NCBI GenBank assembly: GCA_027307115.1
Contig: DAHUXN010000060.1
Coordinates: forward strand, 38,380-102,379
Direction: 5' to 3'
From: Acidobacteriota bacterium
GTDB lineage: Bacteria > Acidobacteriota > Terriglobia > Acidiferrales > UBA7541
Length of the DNA: 64,000 nt
Shown piece after piece: positions 59,024-64,000 of the stretch. Every line of letters begins with the position of its first letter. Position 1 is the stretch's first letter. The position numbers were made by a program, and so were the translations under genes. The notes under the pieces were generated by a model, which was not told where the DNA came from, did no database searches, and saw only the letters and a program-made list of their open reading frames with translations.

Positions 59024-59479
59024 TTGCCTCTCTATTATCTCGACACTAGTGCACTAGTGAAATTGTATGTGCTGGAACCGGGCACTGACCGGCTCTTGCA
59101 GCTGGCAAGCAATTTGTCCGAGAACCGCCTAGTAGTGCTGGCCTTGTCCCCCGTTGAAGTCCGTTCCGCGATCAGACGCCGGGAGCGAGCGGGGGACATC
59201 GATCCAGATACAGCATCTCTTATTCTGGATGAGCTGCAGAAGCACTTGGAAAGCAAATTCCTGCGACAACCGCTGAATGACACTGTGCTCGACGGCGCGC
59301 TGGAAATGATTGATCGATATGCGCTGCGAGCTTACGACGCGGTTCAATTGGCAGGATGTCTCGCGCTCAAAATAACAACCGGCACCGAGCTTCCGACATT
59401 CGTTTGCTCGGACCAGCAGCTAGTAGCTGCGGCTCGTTCGGAATTGCTGCCCGTGCTCGATCCTTGCGCGGGAAACTAA
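59024..59479 (+). CDS. PIN-domain (VapC-like) ribonuclease
   Basis: A 151-residue PIN protein. Acidic residues expected at the active site are present: D7 in YYLDTSALVKLY, E45 in SPVEVRSAIRR, D105 in RAYDAVQLAG and D130 in FVCSDQQLV. This is the stand-alone VapC-type layout, a Mg-dependent RNase and usual toxin of type II systems. The start is TTG 59024, one base after the partner's stop, so it is translated with it. Whether it is a toxin or a different PIN nuclease is not shown by the sequence. Confidence 0.88.
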   Translation: MPLYYLDTSALVKLYVLEPGTDRLLQLASNLSENRLVVLALSPVEVRSAIRRRERAGDIDPDTASLILDELQKHLESKFLRQPLNDTVLDGALEMIDRYALRAYDAVQLAGCLALKITTGTELPTFVCSDQQLVAAARSELLPVLDPCAGN

Positions 59480-59523
59480 GACTGCATCGTAGGGTACGGG
59501 TCGAGAAAACAGCAAAAAAGCCG

Positions 59524-59751
59524 ATGCGAAACCGGACGGCGATTGTGGCTGGCATTGTGTTGATCCTGATTGGCGTTGCGGCGCTGATACATCCGCAATT
59601 CAGTTATCGCGTCGAACAGCATTCCCAGCAAGTGGGTGCGCTGAAAGTGCTGTTCGAGACGCGAAAAGTGATTCATTTTCCACTGTGGTTCAGTGTGCCT
59701 GTTCTGACGATTGGAGCCGCTTTTCTGATTACGGGCATGCGCAAAGATTGA
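59524..59751 (+). CDS. Small two-helix membrane protein
   Basis: A 75-residue protein with two hydrophobic helices (AIVAGIVLILIGVAALI and WFSVPVLTIGAAFLITGM) separated by a short polar stretch. ATG 59524 was chosen because the same frame upstream to 59356 overlaps the PIN gene and is not hydrophobic. It resembles small DUF3185-type membrane proteins in shape; function unknown. It converges on cydB (22-bp gap). Confidence 0.6.
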   Translation: MRNRTAIVAGIVLILIGVAALIHPQFSYRVEQHSQQVGALKVLFETRKVIHFPLWFSVPVLTIGAAFLITGMRKD

Positions 59752-59773
59752 CTCGGTAATTTTCCGCGAGCAG

Positions 59774-60814
59774 CTAGTAGCCGTGTTCGTCTGATGAGGC
59801 GCTGACTTTCCCCGCGAATCGGCGGTAGACCATCACAAAATAAATCGTGGCGAGAATGATGCCGATCGTCCACCAGACGAGGCCGATCTTTAGGCCGTAA
59901 TCCGCGGCTTTTGCGTTTTCCACGGTCAGCGACAGAGCGGCATTGGTGCTGGCCGGGAGAACGTCCGGGTACAGTCCGAAAGCGACGCTTGCGAGCATTC
60001 CGACAAGATAAATACAGGACGAATAAAACGCACGGCTTTCGTTTTTCAGAAAGACAATCGCGGCGACCAAGGCTGCGACCGCGATTGCGGGGAAAATGTA
60101 CCCCCACGGGCGCGCGGCAAAGCTCGCGTAGAGATGCGGCTGCAATGAAAAGCTCGCCCAAGTGATCAGAATCGTAAAAAGCGCGACAGCCCACCAAAGT
60201 ACCGCGGCCAATTTGCGCGCGCGTTGGTGAAGAGCGCCTTCGGTTTTTAGCGCGACCCACAGCGCACCATGAAGAGTGAGAGCCACAAGAGCCGTCACGC
60301 CAGCGAGAATTGTGTACCAATCGAGAATGCCGGTTTCGCCATTGGGGCGAAAATTGGTCCAGAGCGCCTCAAAAAATTGCCCATGCGCATTGAGCGGAAC
60401 GCCACGGACGACGTTTCCGAGCGCCGCGCCATAAAATACGGCCAAGAGCAAACTCGCGACGAAGAAGATAGCGTCCCAAAAGGACTCCCACATGGGAACG
60501 GCGACGTGGCTGCGAAATTCCAGCGAAATACCGCGGAGGATGAGGAGCCACAGAACGATCATCAACGGAAGATAAAATCCGCTGAAGCTGGCGGCGTATA
60601 GAGCTGGGAATGCGAAATAAAGCGTGCCGCCCGCAGCGAGCAACCAGACTTCGTTGGCATCCCACACCGGGCCAACGGTGCGGGAGACGAGCCGGCGCTC
60701 CTCTTCGTTGCGCGCGACGAGCAGATAGACGATTCCCGCGCCGAGATCGAATCCGTCGAGGACGACGTAGACCGTCAGCATCAGCGCTGTTAAGCAGAAC
60801 CAGATGGCGCCCAT
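59774..60814 (-). CDS. cydB: Cytochrome bd oxidase subunit II
   Basis: A 346-residue CydB with about eight or nine membrane segments. It starts MGAIWFCLTALMLTVYVVLD and contains GFDLGAGIVYLLVAR, VGPVWDANEVWLLAAGG and LRGISLEFRSH, which are diagnostic. It pairs with CydA to oxidise quinol and reduce oxygen. Its ATG is 6 bp from the stop of cydA. No CydX-sized gene follows in the short gap. Confidence 0.95.
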   Translation of the reverse strand: MGAIWFCLTALMLTVYVVLDGFDLGAGIVYLLVARNEEERRLVSRTVGPVWDANEVWLLAAGGTLYFAFPALYAASFSGFYLPLMIVLWLLILRGISLEFRSHVAVPMWESFWDAIFFVASLLLAVFYGAALGNVVRGVPLNAHGQFFEALWTNFRPNGETGILDWYTILAGVTALVALTLHGALWVALKTEGALHQRARKLAAVLWWAVALFTILITWASFSLQPHLYASFAARPWGYIFPAIAVAALVAAIVFLKNESRAFYSSCIYLVGMLASVAFGLYPDVLPASTNAALSLTVENAKAADYGLKIGLVWWTIGIILATIYFVMVYRRFAGKVSASSDEHGY

Positions 60815-60820
60815 TTTTCC

Positions 60821-62170
60821 TTACCTCGCCAGAACAGCTGATGCAACCGCTTCAACTTCTGGGCCGCGCTCAATCTCGCGATACACCAAAAACAAATATA
60901 AAATTCCCAGCACAGTATACAAGCCCATGAAACCGATGAGCGTGAACCACGCGCTCCCCGCGGAAACGAGCGGCGATGCGCCCGCCGACGTGCGCAGCAT
61001 TCCGTAAATCAGCCAGGGTTGGCGGCCGACTTCGGCGGTGATCCATCCCGCGGTGTTGGCGATGAACGGAAAGGGCAGGGCGAGCATGATGATCCACAGC
61101 ATCGCGCGGCTGCGATAAAGCGCGCCGCGCCACAGCAGAAAAGCGGCAATCACAAATATGGTGATAAATATTGTGCCGAGTCCAACCATGATGTGGTAAC
61201 TGAAATAAACGAGCTCGATTTGATCGGGCCATGCGTCTCGCGGAAATTGATCGAGGCCTTTCACCTCCGCAGTCCAGGCTCGATAGGTCAAAAAACTCAG
61301 CCCGCGCGGAATGACCAGGGGATTATCGAGGCGCTGTTTCGCGACGTCGGGCTGACCCAGGATAGCGAGAGGCGCGCCTTTCTCGCTGTGAAATAATCCC
61401 TCCATCGCCGCCAGTGTGACCGGCTGATAGCGGGCGATCATGACGCCTTGCGCGTCGCCCGTAGGATACAGTTGCAGAATCGCGGCGAGGATGCCCACGG
61501 TCACGGCAACGCGCAAGAACGTCCGACCGTAATCTTCGTGGCGTTTTGCGAGAACATAAAATGCGCCAATCGCCGCCATCACGAAGCAGCCCGTTTGCAG
61601 CGCGCCGATCATGGTGTGCGGGTATTGCCAGAGCGTCCATGGATTCAGGAGCAAGCCCCAGAAGCTCTGCAGCCCAAATATTCCATTTGTACTCAAAGAA
61701 TATGCGACGGGGTGTTGCATCCACGCGTCGGTGGCGACGATGAAGTATCCAGAAAGCCACGAACCAACAAAAACCATGACCGCGGAAAACCAATGGCCGA
61801 TGCGCCCGAGACGCTTTTCGCCAAAGAGAAAAAGTCCCAGGAAACTTGATTCGAGGAAGAAAGAAAACACGCCTTCCATCGCCAGCGTCTGTCCAATCAC
61901 GCCGCCGGCGGCTTGCGAGAATGCAGACCAGTTCGTTCCGAACTGAAATTCCATGGGAATGCCGGTGACGACGCCGACCGCGAAGTTGATGCCGAAAATC
62001 TTAGCCCAGAAACGCGCGGCGCGGTTGTAATGCTCGTTGCCAGAACGCAAAGCCATGGTTTTCAAGACGACGATGAGCAGAGCGAGTCCCATCGTGATTT
62101 GCGGGAAAATATAATGAAACGTTACGGTGAATGCGAAATGCAAACGGTCAACAATGAGCGCGCTTTGCAA
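60821..62170 (-). CDS. cydA: Cytochrome bd oxidase subunit I
   Basis: A 449-residue CydA from TTG 62170, with GGAAGGAA upstream; the frame extends to 62260 but homologues begin close to the DRLHFAFT segment. Seen are the heme-b595-ligand histidine region (VDRLHFAFTVTFHYIFPQ), GIPMEFQFGTNWSAF, FLESSFLGLFLFG, and GRQPW near the quinol end. The Q-loop is of the short type. CydAB supplies a high-affinity terminal oxidase. Confidence 0.95.
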   Translation of the reverse strand: MQSALIVDRLHFAFTVTFHYIFPQITMGLALLIVVLKTMALRSGNEHYNRAARFWAKIFGINFAVGVVTGIPMEFQFGTNWSAFSQAAGGVIGQTLAMEGVFSFFLESSFLGLFLFGEKRLGRIGHWFSAVMVFVGSWLSGYFIVATDAWMQHPVAYSLSTNGIFGLQSFWGLLLNPWTLWQYPHTMIGALQTGCFVMAAIGAFYVLAKRHEDYGRTFLRVAVTVGILAAILQLYPTGDAQGVMIARYQPVTLAAMEGLFHSEKGAPLAILGQPDVAKQRLDNPLVIPRGLSFLTYRAWTAEVKGLDQFPRDAWPDQIELVYFSYHIMVGLGTIFITIFVIAAFLLWRGALYRSRAMLWIIMLALPFPFIANTAGWITAEVGRQPWLIYGMLRTSAGASPLVSAGSAWFTLIGFMGLYTVLGILYLFLVYREIERGPEVEAVASAVLAR

Positions 62171-62335
62171 GGAAGTTCCTTCCGACGAAAGCGAATCATA
62201 CACCAACTTCAGGAGCGCGTTGATTCGATGGCGTGCGGCTTTATCAGCGCACGCTTGCACTTGGCATCACGGCTGGAAGGTGACATTATTTGCGGCGAAG
62301 AGCACAGCGAAGAATAATTCGGAGGAGGCCATTCC

Positions 62336-64000
62336 ATGCGTTTCGCAAAGCACCTGATCTGGATCGTGTTTTCTTGCTTGCTTTTCTGTACCTCAGCTCC
62401 CGCGCAAGCACAGAAACGCGCGATCCAGTTTGACGACATGATTGCCATGCATCGCGTGAGCGATCCTCAAGTTTCCCCCGACGGCAAATGGGTGGCCTAT
62501 GTGGTTGCCACGCCCGATATGCAGGCGAACCACTCCATGAGCAACATCTGGATCGTGCCGGCGAATGGGGGCGAGGAACGACAACTGACGCGCAGCGGAA
62601 GCGATTCGCGGCCACGGTGGTCGCCCGACGGAAAACAAATTGCGTTCCTGTCGTCCCGCGACGGCGCGACGCAAATTTACGTGATGCCGGTATACGGCGG
62701 CGAAGCTTCACGTGTCACCTTTCTTTCCACGGATGTGGACAATGAATTGTGGTCTCCAGATGGCAAATGGATGGCGTTCGTATCGCGGGTTTATCCGGAT
62801 TGCCGCGACGACGCTTGCAACAAGGCTCGCGATGAAGCTGCCGCGAAAAATCCGGTGAAAGCGCATATCGCGACGCGCCTGCTCTATCGCCACTGGACCG
62901 GTTGGGCGGACGGGAAGCGCAGCCATTTGTTTGTGACGGCGGTGACGAAGGGAACGCCGCGCGACCTGACTCCCGGCGCGGATTACGACGTGCCGCCGTT
63001 TAATCTGGGCGCGCCCGAGGCGATTGCGTTTTCTCCCGACAGCGCGGAGCTTTGCTTCACTGCCAATACCGACAAAGATGAGGCGCTCAGCACGAACGGC
63101 GACCTTTTCACCGTCCGCGTTTCGGGTGAATCGGAGCCCAAGCGCATCACGACAAACAAAGGCGACGATTGGGGCCCTGCGTACTCACCTGACGGAAAAT
63201 GGGTCGCCTACCGGTCGCAGATGACCGCTGGGTACGAAAGCGATCGCTGGCAGTTGATGATTTACAATCGTTCGAACCGCGAGCGCACTGACCTGACGAC
63301 GAATTTCGACCGCAATATCGAGACGTACGCGTGGTCTCCGGACAGCCGTACGATTTATTTTCAGGCAGAAGACAAGGCGGAAATGCCGATCTATTCGATC
63401 GCCGTCGCAGCAGGCAATTCGCCCAAGACCGTGGTGGCGGACGGCTTCAACGCGGAGTTTTCTCTGAGCGCAGATGGCAAGCGGCTGGTCTTTTCACGTT
63501 CGAGCCTGACGTATCCCGCGGAGATTTTTTCAGCCAATCCAGACGGGACAGACGTTCGGCAAATCACGCATCAAAATACCGCGCTTCTTGCTCCGCTCGA
63601 ACTGCCCGCCGCGCAGCCATTTTGGTTCGCTGGGGCAAACAACACGAAAGTAGAGGGCCTATTAGTTAAGCCGCCGCATTTTGATGCCACGAAAAAATAT
63701 CCGATGCTGTTGCTGGTACACGGCGGACCGCAGGGCGCGTGGGACGATGAGTGGGGCTATCGTTGGAATCCGGAAATCATGGCTGCGCCGGGATACGTGG
63801 TTGTAATGATCAATCCCACCGGCTCGACGGGTTACGGGCAGAAATTCACGGATGAAATACAGTCCGACTGGGGCGGGAAGCCGTACGTTGATTTAATGGA
63901 TGGCGTCGACTATGCGATCGCGCATTTTCCGTTTATCGACAGCACGCGGCTCGCTGAAGCGGGCGGCTCGTACGGCGGCTACATGACGGATTGGATCGCG
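62336..64000 (+). CDS. Prolyl oligopeptidase-family (S9) peptidase, 3' end cut by the window
   Basis: Open from ATG 62336 (GGAGGAGG seven bases upstream) to the edge: 555 codons without a stop. A signal peptide (LIWIVFSCLLFCTSAPAQAQ) is followed by TolB-like beta-propeller repeats with WSPDGK motifs (SPDGKWVAYVVA, RWSPDGKQIAF, YSPDGKWVAYRSQ) and an alpha/beta-hydrolase domain: LLLVHGGPQGAWDDEWG and the nucleophile Ser (about residue 545) in GGSYGGYM. The catalytic Asp and His lie beyond the edge. It is an exported dipeptidyl- or acylaminoacyl-peptidase of the DPP4/POP type. Divergent from cydA (165-bp gap). Confidence 0.92.
   Translation, partial: MRFAKHLIWIVFSCLLFCTSAPAQAQKRAIQFDDMIAMHRVSDPQVSPDGKWVAYVVATPDMQANHSMSNIWIVPANGGEERQLTRSGSDSRPRWSPDGKQIAFLSSRDGATQIYVMPVYGGEASRVTFLSTDVDNELWSPDGKWMAFVSRVYPDCRDDACNKARDEAAAKNPVKAHIATRLLYRHWTGWADGKRSHLFVTAVTKGTPRDLTPGADYDVPPFNLGAPEAIAFSPDSAELCFTANTDKDEALSTNGDLFTVRVSGESEPKRITTNKGDDWGPAYSPDGKWVAYRSQMTAGYESDRWQLMIYNRSNRERTDLTTNFDRNIETYAWSPDSRTIYFQAEDKAEMPIYSIAVAAGNSPKTVVADGFNAEFSLSADGKRLVFSRSSLTYPAEIFSANPDGTDVRQITHQNTALLAPLELPAAQPFWFAGANNTKVEGLLVKPPHFDATKKYPMLLLVHGGPQGAWDDEWGYRWNPEIMAAPGYVVVMINPTGSTGYGQKFTDEIQSDWGGKPYVDLMDGVDYAIAHFPFIDSTRLAEAGGSYGGYMTDWIA

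Overview
The window looks like a chromosomal segment of an Acidobacteriota bacterium (Terriglobia-like). The reasons are family-level and not proof: a very large Oar-type TonB-dependent receptor with an N-terminal carboxypeptidase-regulatory domain, an HTH-membrane-TolB-like-TPR regulator, a pair of phytoene-desaturase-like FAD oxidoreductases, a cytochrome bd oxidase, M61 and S9 peptidases, moderately high GC, and short dispersed repeats of a kind I associate with that phylum. No rRNA, tRNA, CRISPR array, intact insertion sequence or prophage was seen.

Region 1 (about 1-31.2 kb) is an exopolysaccharide / surface-glycan locus. Apart from the truncated protein and the O-antigen-ligase-like gene at the left edge, which are on the plus strand, everything reads on the minus strand from a FecR-like protein (31.2 kb) down to a DegT aminotransferase (1.7 kb). 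In transcription order it encodes: FecR-like envelope protein, a possible 31-residue ORF, Wza-type export protein, Wzc-type tyrosine autokinase, UpxY/NusG-type antiterminator, PseB-type UDP-GlcNAc 4,6-dehydratase, Gfo/Idh oxidoreductase, GNAT acetyltransferase, second Gfo/Idh oxidoreductase, DegT aminotransferase, SpsF-type cytidylyltransferase, SDR, RmlD-like SDR, GT4, NeuB-type nonulosonate synthase, Cys-less asparagine-synthase-like protein, Wzx flippase, capsule-synthesis-type transferase, Wzy-like polymerase, GT9, AsnB, GT2, initiating sugar-phosphate transferase, split transketolase (N and C halves) and a second DegT aminotransferase. Many neighbours overlap by 4 bp (ATGA/GTGA), so blocks are probably translationally coupled. 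The set is a Wzx/Wzy-type assembly machine with a nonulosonic-acid-like precursor module, a transketolase/aminotransferase module and two amidotransferase-like proteins that probably decorate the glycan.

Region 2 (31.5-41.4 kb) carries an HTH/TPR regulator, a minus-strand cluster of SIS-domain sugar isomerase/deaminase, D-aminoacylase-like amidohydrolase and class-C beta-lactamase-like hydrolase, a small secreted protein with a clear terminator, an EVE-domain protein, a GH13 protein and a secreted-type protein with an HELCE motif. Region 3 (41.4-49.9 kb) has a gene-poor stretch with a decayed msrA tail and palindromic repeats, the Oar-like receptor, an APC permease, a P5C/aldehyde dehydrogenase, and a three-gene membrane-protein/HTH/small-membrane-protein operon with two palindromic operator candidates.

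Region 4 (50-64 kb) has two FAD oxidoreductases separated by a coupled secreted protein. One oxidoreductase carries an in-frame insertion made of the same repeat that lies at 55.9-56.3 kb. Then come a hypothetical protein, a GcvT-like folate-dependent protein, an M61 peptidase, a PIN-domain toxin-like gene with an unusual 216-residue partner, a small membrane protein, cydAB on the minus strand, and a prolyl-oligopeptidase-family peptidase that runs off the right edge.
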